This document shows positions 1 through 5,399 of a stretch of DNA of 6,493 nucleotides, piece after piece. Each line of letters starts with the position of its first letter. Positions within the stretch are counted from its first letter, which is position 1. Below the pieces are notes generated by a model. That model was not told the origin of the DNA and did not search any database. It worked only from the letters and a program-made list of their open reading frames with translations. Origin of the DNA: Treponema sp. (lineage in GTDB: Bacteria > Spirochaetota > Spirochaetia > Treponematales > Breznakiellaceae); assembly GCA_031264395.1 (NCBI GenBank), contig JAISEB010000073.1, positions 1-6,493 on the forward strand. The letters run 5' to 3'. The translations under genes and the position numbers were made by a program.

Positions 1-1
1 C

Positions 2-931
2 GAGAAGCGGTACGAAGAGGCCCTGAAACTCCTTCTTGATTGTGCCGAAGAAGGCAAGGACGACGGCGTCTGGAATTTCCGGGTGGGCTATTCCCTCTAT
101 TACCTTGAAAGGGAAGAGGAGGCCGCCGTGTATTTCAAAAAAGCCATCGATTACGGCGACGACGGCGAGGATACTCAGGCGATGCTCAGGTACAGCCTTG
201 AAGAGGCGGAACAGAAAAAACGCGCGGCCGGCTATCATCCTGAACTGTATACGGAAGCGGAAACCGGCTGCCTTGAAGAGCATGTAAAAAATTATTTCGG
301 CAACTATGACAATGTTTTTCATGAACTGGAATCCCCCGACATTCATGTGGATATACTCAGGCTTGATCCCGTTCCCGGGCGGAATTATTTTGTTCTTGTT
401 ACCCAGGGGATGGGGGCGCACAGGATGAACGTTCCCCCCGAACTTGAAAATATCCGCGACAGGGCGGAACTTTTGATATGCCTCCCGCCCGGCTGGGATT
501 TTGACAATCTTGACGATGAAAACAATTACTGGCCGATACGCTGGCTCAAGATCATGGCGCGGCTTCCGGGAAACGAGGATACCTGGCTGGGCTGGGGGCA
601 TACGGTCCCCTGCGGAGGGCCTTTTTCGGACAATACGAAACTCTGCGCCATGATGCTCCTTTCTCCCGGCGCTTTTGACAGGAGGTCGGGCGAATGCAGA
701 ATGCCCGACGGCAGCATTGTGAATTTTTACCAGATGGTGCCTCTTTACGGGGAAGAGACGGATCTTAAAGTGCAAAAAGGCGTCAACGTGGTTCTGGATT
801 TGCTTGACAGGGATTGTCTTGAATATGTACAGATTGACAGGAGGAACGTGTGCGCGGCCGGGACAACAAGGACGGTTTCGTCGGTAAATCCGGAAGCTTC
901 AGGCGGTCCTGACGGGGAAGACCCGCAATGA
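2..931 (+). CDS. TPR-containing Suppressor-of-fused (SUFU) domain protein, 5' end missing
   Basis: The reading frame is open from the window edge and ends at TGA 929-931, giving 309 visible residues; the true start lies upstream. Visible residues 1-70 look like one or two tetratricopeptide repeats (WNFRVGYSLYYL at 24-35, then AAVYFKKAIDYG at 41-52), a protein-interaction helical scaffold. Residues about 85-285 match the SUFU domain: VTQGMGAHRMNVP (133-145), RAELLICLPPGW (154-165), YWPIRWLK (176-183), DTWLGWGHTVP (193-203) and NFYQMVPLYGEE (241-252). A polar, Gly/Pro-rich tail of about 25 residues follows. No signal peptide or membrane segment is visible, so it is probably cytoplasmic. Bacterial SUFU proteins have no known enzymatic activity; comparative genomics places members among immunity proteins of polymorphic toxin systems. 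No toxin gene is visible in this window, so a specific role is not assigned. The domain call is firm and the function open. Confidence 0.88.
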   Translation, partial: EKRYEEALKLLLDCAEEGKDDGVWNFRVGYSLYYLEREEEAAVYFKKAIDYGDDGEDTQAMLRYSLEEAEQKKRAAGYHPELYTEAETGCLEEHVKNYFGNYDNVFHELESPDIHVDILRLDPVPGRNYFVLVTQGMGAHRMNVPPELENIRDRAELLICLPPGWDFDNLDDENNYWPIRWLKIMARLPGNEDTWLGWGHTVPCGGPFSDNTKLCAMMLLSPGAFDRRSGECRMPDGSIVNFYQMVPLYGEETDLKVQKGVNVVLDLLDRDCLEYVQIDRRNVCAAGTTRTVSSVNPEASGGPDGEDPQ

Positions 932-947
932 AGGCCCCGCAATGAAG
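922..947 (+). repeat. 14-bp tandem duplication at a stop/start junction
   Basis: The 12-mer CCCGCAATGAAG occurs at 922-933 and again at 936-947, a 14-bp period. The first copy carries the TGA stop of the SUFU gene (929-931) overlapping an ATG at 928. The second carries the ATG at 942 that starts the adenosyltransferase gene. The first ATG opens only a five-codon frame (MKAPQ) that stops at 943-945, overlapping the real start. The better purine-rich SD (GGGGAAG, 914-920) lies 7 nt from the first ATG but 21 nt from the second. The second ATG has only a weak GAAGG at 930-934, made within the duplication. An original ATGA-coupled junction seems to have been duplicated. Confidence 0.75.
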
Positions 948-1436
948 ATACCGCCCGGCATGACGTGCCTTTCGGGCGGCCGTCTTGTGCGCAAAAGATG
1001 CGGCCGCATCGCGTTCCGGGGCATGATAGACACGCTGGAGGCGGAAGTCCTCGAGGCGCAGGTGCTCTCTCTTGAGGAAGGCGCCCCGTGGTGCTGCGTA
1101 TCCCTTGGCGAAGTGCTTGAGGCGTTAAGGAAGATCCTCGCCTCGGAAGTAAAGGAGGAGCCGCTTGCCCCTTTCGGCCTTTTCGGGCTTTCCCTTGATG
1201 AAATACACCGGCAAAGCCACGATCCCGAACACGCTTTCGGCTTTCCCCATCCTGTGCCCGGACATTCCATGGGCGCCCTTGCCGTCCGCCTTAACACATT
1301 GCGCGCCCGGATACGGGAAGGGGAACTGCTTGCCGTCCGGGTTTTGCGCCGCCGTAAAGACATCGCCCTGGCGATGAACCGGCTTTCAAGCGCTTTGTAC
1401 TGGCTCTTCTGCAAGTGTATTTCCGTACAATCATAG
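942..1436 (+). CDS. EutT-like ATP:cob(I)alamin adenosyltransferase, short form
   Basis: This 164-residue protein probably transfers the adenosyl group of ATP to cob(I)alamin, making coenzyme B12 (adenosylcobalamin) in the cytoplasm. Family marks seen: a first helix with DTLEAEVLEAQ (30-40), a His-rich loop at 91-111 (H93, H97, H103, H108), the LNTLRARIREGEL segment (117-129), which corresponds to the basic/acidic ATP-site helix of Cob_adeno_trans proteins, and a C-terminal MNRLSSALYWLFC (145-157), equivalent to the family's LNRLSD-type helix. It aligns with the C-terminal catalytic part of EutT. The EutT N-terminal region with its Cys metal-binding cluster is absent; the CC pair at 51-52 does not form that motif. 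ATG 942 is preferred: the frame is closed by TAA at 885-887 and no better upstream start is seen. It lies 10 bp after the SUFU gene and may be cotranscribed with it. No ethanolamine or propanediol genes are visible nearby. Confidence 0.8.
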   Translation: MKIPPGMTCLSGGRLVRKRCGRIAFRGMIDTLEAEVLEAQVLSLEEGAPWCCVSLGEVLEALRKILASEVKEEPLAPFGLFGLSLDEIHRQSHDPEHAFGFPHPVPGHSMGALAVRLNTLRARIREGELLAVRVLRRRKDIALAMNRLSSALYWLFCKCISVQS

Positions 1437-1448
1437 CGAATCATAGCG
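1429..1448 (+). repeat. 10-bp perfect tandem duplication over the adenosyltransferase stop codon
   Basis: AATCATAGCG occurs twice back to back, at 1429-1438 and 1439-1448. The first copy contains the TAG stop (1434-1436). The second lies in the 17-bp gap before the convergent yhhN-type gene. Removing one copy would not change the protein. A weak 5-bp stem (GCCCT 1449-1453, AGGGC 1458-1462) follows without a T-tract, so no convincing terminator is seen between the convergent genes. Confidence 0.75.
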
Positions 1449-1453
1449 GCCCT

Positions 1454-2104
1454 CTACAGGGCGGCAAGGGCCGACACCAGCGCCGCCTGCGCGGCGATGT
1501 AGCTTGTCATGATGGCAAAATCGCCCCAGGCCGGTTTGGCGTTAAAAAGGAAGCGCGCGAGAAAACTGTCCGAGACAAGGAAGAGAAGGCTCCCTGCAAA
1601 GGCAAGCGCCCCCGGCGCGTTTTTTCCGGAAACCAAAAGCTGAAGGGCGGCAAGGCTCATCAGCAGTATGGCAATTTCGTAAAGAACGACGGGAACGCGC
1701 ATAGCCGCGTCCGGCCTTATGAGGCGGTAGAGGACAACGCCTCCCGCGAAGAACAGGACGGCGGATACGGCAAGGACGGGAAGCGAGATCTTTTCCGTAA
1801 AACGCAGCATTGAAGGAATGTAACAGACATGGCCCGCGAGAAAACTCGCGAGCCCCAGCCTGAAGAACAGCGGCTTTTTTATGTTGATGAGGAATATGTC
1901 CCCGGCCCAGCCCGCGGCAACGGCGATGATCACCGTGACAAGCGGGGTGCGCGCCCCCGCTATATAGGCGGCAAGAAGCGGGGGAAGGAGCAGGATCTTG
2001 CTTATCCTTTCCGCTTTTTGTTTTTTAAGCGCAATCGCGCACAGATGTACAACCGCGGCGGCGGCAAAGATCCCCGCAAAGACATACACGGCGTAATTTT
2101 TCAT
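1454..2104 (-). CDS. YhhN/TMEM86-family integral membrane protein (lysoplasmalogenase-like)
   Basis: The 216-residue product is almost entirely hydrophobic, with about eight predicted membrane helices (roughly 4-26, 37-51, 56-73, 79-98, 108-128, 136-158, 164-186, 195-214), the usual size and topology of the YhhN family. Family marks are GDIFL (68-72), FLAGH (88-92), YE (142-143), GSLLFLVSDS (171-180) and YIAAQ (202-206). D69 and D179 sit where the family carries its two conserved, probably catalytic, aspartates. Animal members (TMEM86A/B) hydrolyse the vinyl ether bond of lysoplasmalogens; the activity of bacterial members is less certain, so the substrate here is inference. The ATG at 2104-2102 overlaps the smc stop as ATGA, and AGGAAGA at 2117-2111 gives a well-spaced ribosome binding site inside the end of smc. 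Translation is therefore probably coupled to smc. Confidence 0.88.
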   Translation of the reverse strand: MKNYAVYVFAGIFAAAAVVHLCAIALKKQKAERISKILLLPPLLAAYIAGARTPLVTVIIAVAAGWAGDIFLINIKKPLFFRLGLASFLAGHVCYIPSMLRFTEKISLPVLAVSAVLFFAGGVVLYRLIRPDAAMRVPVVLYEIAILLMSLAALQLLVSGKNAPGALAFAGSLLFLVSDSFLARFLFNAKPAWGDFAIMTSYIAAQAALVSALAAL

Positions 2105-5094
2105 GGCGTTTCTTCCTGTACCGTTCCTTTTCTGCCGGCCCGTATGGGCCGCAAATCCGCTTCGCTTACCGCTTCCGGATCGTCTATTCCCGCGGGCAGT
2201 TCCCGGCCTTCCTCAATTTCCACGTCTTCTTCCTCAAAGGTCCCGTTCCAGAGGTCCTGCCGGAACTCGTCGCCGGCGCGGGCCGCCTCGTCGTTTTCGA
2301 TGCGTATGGAGATGAGCTTTGTTACCCCCGATTCTTCCATGGTGACCCCAAGAAGGGTTCCCGCGCCGGTGACGGTTTTCTTGTTGTGGGTGATCACGAC
2401 GAACTGGCTTGTACTGCTGAATTCGCGGAGCAGTTCCACAAACCGCAGTACGTTGGCCTCGTCAAGAGCCGCGTCTATTTCATCAAGGAGGCAGAAGGGG
2501 CTGGGTTTTACCATATATGTGGCGAACAGAAGCGCCACCGCCGTCATGGAACGCTCTCCTCCCGAAAGAAGGCTGATGTGTTCAAGTTTTTTTCCCGGCG
2601 GCTGGGCGTAGATCTCTATGCCGGATTCCAGTACGTGGTTCAAATCCGAAATCTGCAGCTGCGCCCTGCCCCCGCCGAAGAGCCGGCGGAACATATTGTG
2701 AAAATTTCTCTTTATCTTGTTGTAGGTATCAACGAAGATCCTTGAGGATTCTTCGCGTATTTCCGCGGTAAGGTTTTCAAGATCCCCCCGGGCCTTTTCA
2801 AGATCGGCCATTTGTCCGGTAAGGAAGTCGTAGCGTTCCTTTGCCTCGGCAAATTCCTCCGGGGCCATAAGGTTGACCTGTCCCAGATCGCGCAGGGACT
2901 GCCGGGCCGCGGCAAGTTTTTCCCGCAGTTCTCCGGGAACGGCGGTGATGGTAAAGATGCGTTCCTCAAATTCCATAAGATCGCGGGAATGGGTTTCACG
3001 GAAATTGTCCTGGATGTTTTTGATCTCCGTTTCGGCCTGTACGAGTTCCAGGTGTATCTTCTCCATGGCTTCCTGAACCCCGGCAAGTTCCCGCACCCGT
3101 TTTTCGATGACTTCCCTTTTTCCGGCAAGATCCCCGTTCCGTTTTGCTATGTCCAGTTCCAGCTTTTCAAGTTCGGCCGCCAGTTCCTTTCCCTTCCGCT
3201 CTATTCCCTCTATTTCTTCCCGGCTCTCCGCGATACGCTCCTCAATTTCCCCGCTCCGCCTCTGGTCAAGGAACAGTTCGTCCCGTATGTTTTTGAGCAG
3301 CGCTTCCTGCCCGGCCAGCTCCCGGCGTATGAGGCGGGCCTGTTCCCCGGCGGCCTGCGCCTGGGCGCTCATGCGGGCCCGGTTTACCCGCAGCTGTTCC
3401 AGCGTTGCCCGGTATTCGTTCATTTTGACCGTAAGGCCCGCGTTGTCTCCCCGCAGGGCGGCGATCTTCTGCCGCCGTTCTTCCGTGCCGTCCTTGGCCC
3501 GGCGTATCATCGCGTCGTAATGCCGCTTTTTGGTGATGATGCCTTCGGGGGCAAGGAATTCGTCAATAAACGAAGGCGTGCTTTTCCGGTAGCCTTCAAA
3601 GAGGGCAAGCGCCTTTTGAGAATCGCCTGAGGCTTCGGCAAGCGCGGCGGCAAGACCCTCCGCGATATGCCCCAGTTCGCCGGGGCCCGGGCCCTGCGCG
3701 CCGTCCCCGGCCATGGCGGCGGCGTTTACCAGATCCCGCATCAGCGTTTCCCGGCCGGCAAGCAGGGTGTGGAGCCTTTGCAGGGTTTCCGAAAGGGCCT
3801 CCTCGGTGTTCCGCCGTTCCGCCGCCGAATAACCGGCTTCACGGAGGCCCGCGTCCAGCGCGGCCACGATGTCGTCGGTAATCGCCTCAAGATCCTTTTC
3901 GCGGGCCGCCTGTTCTTTCCCAAGGTCCCGTATTTCCTCTTCGGCCCTTGTGACGTCTTTTTCGTTATCGTCCATTCTGCCGGAGGTGAGCCGTATGTTT
4001 TCCTCAAAGGAACGGATGTTTTCGTCTATACCGGCGGTCTTGCCCAGAAGATCCCGCACCGCGTCGTCCTGATCGGCGGCGTCGGCCGAAAGTTCTTCGA
4101 TTTTAAGCAGGGCCGCCCTTTCGCGGTTTTCTCCGGCGGCTATTTTGGCGCGGTTTTCTTCCCGCTGTTCGGCGAGGAGCCGCCCTTCCTTTTCCCTGGC
4201 GTTCTTCTCCACCGCAAGGCCGTACAGGTTCTTTTGATAATCGACCAGCCGCTCTTCCATGGAATTTACCTGATCCATGTTTTCTTCAAGCGCCCTGTTC
4301 TCCTTGTCCATTTCACTGCGGATACGGTCCCTCTGGGCGGTCTTGTTCCGCAGCGCCTCGCTCCGCTCGTCCCTTTCGTACCTGAACTGCTTGAGCCTCA
4401 AGAGCTGTATGTCCAGTTCAAACTGAAAAATGTCTTCGCGGAACAGGCGGTATTTGGCGGTTTTTTCGGACTGGACCTTGAGGGTGTCGTAGGAACGCTT
4501 TACTTCCCCCAGAATCATCTGGACCTGGCGCATGTTCTCTTCGGTTTTCGCGAGGTTGCGTTCCGCCTCGGCGCCCCGGACCTTGAACCGGGTAATCCCC
4601 GCGGCCTCCTCAAAAAGGTAGCGCCGTTCGTCGGGTTTGGACGAAAGGATCTGGTCGATTTTTCCCTGTTCCATTACCGAATAGGCGGCCTTGCCCACGC
4701 CGGTGTCCCAGAAGAGTTCGCGCACCTCCTTGAGGCGCACCGGCGTCTGGTTGATGAAGTATTCGCTTTCGCCCGAACGGTAAAGCCGCCGCCTGATCTC
4801 GATTTCGGGCATGTCTATGGGAAGAAGCCCCGAGTCGTTGGCGAGCGTCAGCGTTACTTCGGCCACATTGAGGGGCTTCCTGTCTTCCGTGCCGTTGAAG
4901 ATCACGTCTTCCATTTTTTCCGCCCGGAGGGATTTTGACGCCTGTTCCCCGAGCACCCATTTAACCGCGTCAACCACGTTGGATTTTCCGCAGCCGTTGG
5001 GGCCGAGCAGGGCCGTGATTCCGTCGGTAAATTCAACTTTTGTCCGCTCGGCAAAGGACTTGAAACCATAAATGTCAAGATTTTTCAGAAACAA
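2101..5094 (-). CDS. smc: Chromosome segregation ATPase SMC, short form with unusual centre
   Basis: SMC is the ATPase of bacterial condensin, which works with ScpA/ScpB to compact and segregate the chromosome; neither partner is encoded here. The N-terminal head (about 1-165) has the typical MFLKNLDIYGFKSFA opening, Walker A GPNGCGKSN (31-39, K37) and Q-loop Q143. The C-terminal head has signature LLSGGERSM (842-850), Walker B FCLLDE (867-872), D-loop LDEANV (877-882) and H-loop H903. Coiled-coil-type sequence fills about 166-455 and 535-780, and the conserved LGQVNLMAPEEF element is at 737-748. All ATPase motifs are intact, so the gene looks functional. At 997 residues it is well below the usual 1,150-1,200. 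The central segment (about 456-530, Gly/Pro-rich at 462-475) lacks recognisable hinge-domain motifs. An acidic tail of about 60 residues follows the head. The start is TTG 5094-5092, with GGAG six bases upstream. The stop overlaps the next gene's ATG. Confidence 0.96.
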   Translation of the reverse strand: MFLKNLDIYGFKSFAERTKVEFTDGITALLGPNGCGKSNVVDAVKWVLGEQASKSLRAEKMEDVIFNGTEDRKPLNVAEVTLTLANDSGLLPIDMPEIEIRRRLYRSGESEYFINQTPVRLKEVRELFWDTGVGKAAYSVMEQGKIDQILSSKPDERRYLFEEAAGITRFKVRGAEAERNLAKTEENMRQVQMILGEVKRSYDTLKVQSEKTAKYRLFREDIFQFELDIQLLRLKQFRYERDERSEALRNKTAQRDRIRSEMDKENRALEENMDQVNSMEERLVDYQKNLYGLAVEKNAREKEGRLLAEQREENRAKIAAGENRERAALLKIEELSADAADQDDAVRDLLGKTAGIDENIRSFEENIRLTSGRMDDNEKDVTRAEEEIRDLGKEQAAREKDLEAITDDIVAALDAGLREAGYSAAERRNTEEALSETLQRLHTLLAGRETLMRDLVNAAAMAGDGAQGPGPGELGHIAEGLAAALAEASGDSQKALALFEGYRKSTPSFIDEFLAPEGIITKKRHYDAMIRRAKDGTEERRQKIAALRGDNAGLTVKMNEYRATLEQLRVNRARMSAQAQAAGEQARLIRRELAGQEALLKNIRDELFLDQRRSGEIEERIAESREEIEGIERKGKELAAELEKLELDIAKRNGDLAGKREVIEKRVRELAGVQEAMEKIHLELVQAETEIKNIQDNFRETHSRDLMEFEERIFTITAVPGELREKLAAARQSLRDLGQVNLMAPEEFAEAKERYDFLTGQMADLEKARGDLENLTAEIREESSRIFVDTYNKIKRNFHNMFRRLFGGGRAQLQISDLNHVLESGIEIYAQPPGKKLEHISLLSGGERSMTAVALLFATYMVKPSPFCLLDEIDAALDEANVLRFVELLREFSSTSQFVVITHNKKTVTGAGTLLGVTMEESGVTKLISIRIENDEAARAGDEFRQDLWNGTFEEEDVEIEEGRELPAGIDDPEAVSEADLRPIRAGRKGTVQEETP

Positions 5095-5100
5095 AACAAA

Positions 5101-5104
5101 CTCC
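5101..5104 (-). promoter_or_regulatory. Ribosome binding site of smc, supports TTG start
   Basis: On the minus strand GGAG (5104-5101) precedes TTG (5094-5092) by six bases. The protein read from this TTG begins exactly as SMC proteins do (MFLKNL), with no in-frame ATG nearby. This site decides the uncommon start codon. Confidence 0.75.
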
Positions 5105-5248
5105 AGAGCGCCCCTGAATGTTCACGGCCCGCCGCTTTTCTTCAGGATGAGCTGGTTCCAAAATCTGGTATTGTGGAACTGCTTCAATTTTTTCCATGGT
5201 AACATTAAGGGTGAACCGATGGCAATACGGCGTAAACGGTATTTGTTG

Positions 5249-5280
5249 TAACATAGTAAAAACATAGAAAAAATATGTTA
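5249..5280. promoter_or_regulatory. Cluster of three AACATA half-sites, possible regulator binding site
   Basis: AACATAG occurs at 5250-5256 and 5261-5267, exactly 11 bp apart (about one helical turn). The inverse TATGTT is at 5274-5279. The outer pair makes a perfect 7-bp inverted repeat, TAACATA (5249-5255) and TATGTTA (5274-5280). The cluster lies about 60-90 bp upstream of the msmX -35 box and about 155-185 bp upstream of the smc start, so it could serve either gene. No known operator consensus was recognised, and chance in AT-rich DNA remains possible. Confidence 0.35.
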
Positions 5281-5285
5281 TGAAA

Positions 5286-5303
5286 GAAAGGCTTTTGCCT
5301 TTC
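5286..5303. repeat. Perfect inverted repeat, 7-bp arms with 4-nt loop
   Basis: GAAAGGC (5286-5292), TTTT, GCCTTTC (5297-5303) is a perfect hairpin or operator-like dyad ending 33 bp before the -35 box of the msmX-type gene. On the plus strand no T-run follows directly, so it is not a typical terminator for that direction. On the minus strand the following sequence is only moderately T-rich. An upstream regulatory site is possible but unproven. Confidence 0.4.
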
Positions 5304-5336
5304 GAAATTCCGGCCGGTTTTTATAAAATTCTTTTC

Positions 5337-5365
5337 TTGACAAATTTATATTCCTGCTTTATGCT
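5337..5365 (+). promoter_or_regulatory. Sigma70-type promoter of the msmX-type gene
   Basis: A perfect -35 box TTGACA (5337-5342) is separated by exactly 17 bp from TATGCT (5360-5365, four of six matches to TATAAT). Transcription would start near 5372, leaving a short leader of about 28 nt before the ATG at 5400. The near-consensus layout suggests strong expression. Confidence 0.8.
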
Positions 5366-5387
5366 AAATACGATAAACTAACCTGAA

Positions 5388-5394
5388 AGGGAGG
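5388..5394 (+). promoter_or_regulatory. Ribosome binding site of the msmX-type gene
   Basis: AGGGAGG (5388-5394) ends five bases before ATG 5400, a strong Shine-Dalgarno match at good spacing. It fixes the start, which also gives the standard MAKVELKGISKVY beginning of this family. Confidence 0.85.
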
Positions 5395-5399
5395 CTCTA

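Larger units (their letters stand above)
5095..5399. other. AT-rich divergent intergenic region between smc and the msmX-type gene
   Basis: The part near msmX (about 5240-5380) is clearly richer in A/T than the flanking genes. It holds AACATA half-sites (5249-5280), an inverted repeat (5286-5303), a self-complementary CCGGCCGG (5310-5317) and the plus-strand promoter. I could not pick a convincing minus-strand promoter for smc. A minus-strand ORF of 40 codons (ATG 5197-5195 to TGA 5077-5075, beginning MEKIEAVPQY) runs into the smc start in another frame. It has no clear SD, and its A/T-ending codons are unlike the neighbouring genes, so it is not called as a gene. No tRNA or known riboswitch was recognised. 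Confidence 0.6.

Noticed and set aside
899..1444. A 181-codon minus-strand frame over the adenosyltransferase gene
   Set aside because: Its Arg/Ser-rich composition is typical of an antisense shadow, and the plus-strand protein matches a known family.
1449..1462. Small hairpin as a bidirectional terminator between the convergent genes
   Set aside because: The stem is only 5 bp and no T-tract follows on either strand.
1829..2611. A 260-codon plus-strand frame over the smc-yhhN junction
   Set aside because: Ser/Arg-rich shadow frame spanning two well-supported minus-strand genes.
2812..3630. A 272-codon plus-strand open frame antisense to smc
   Set aside because: Same shadow effect; the smc frame carries the conserved protein.
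3667..4938. A 423-codon plus-strand open frame antisense to smc
   Set aside because: It lies wholly inside smc, has low-complexity Phe/Gly/Val/Leu-rich composition and no family resemblance. Long antisense frames are expected where codons end mostly in G or C.
5310..5317. CCGGCCGG palindrome followed by TTTTT as a terminator
   Set aside because: It is self-complementary with no loop, so the RNA could form only a tiny hairpin, and no gene ends just upstream.
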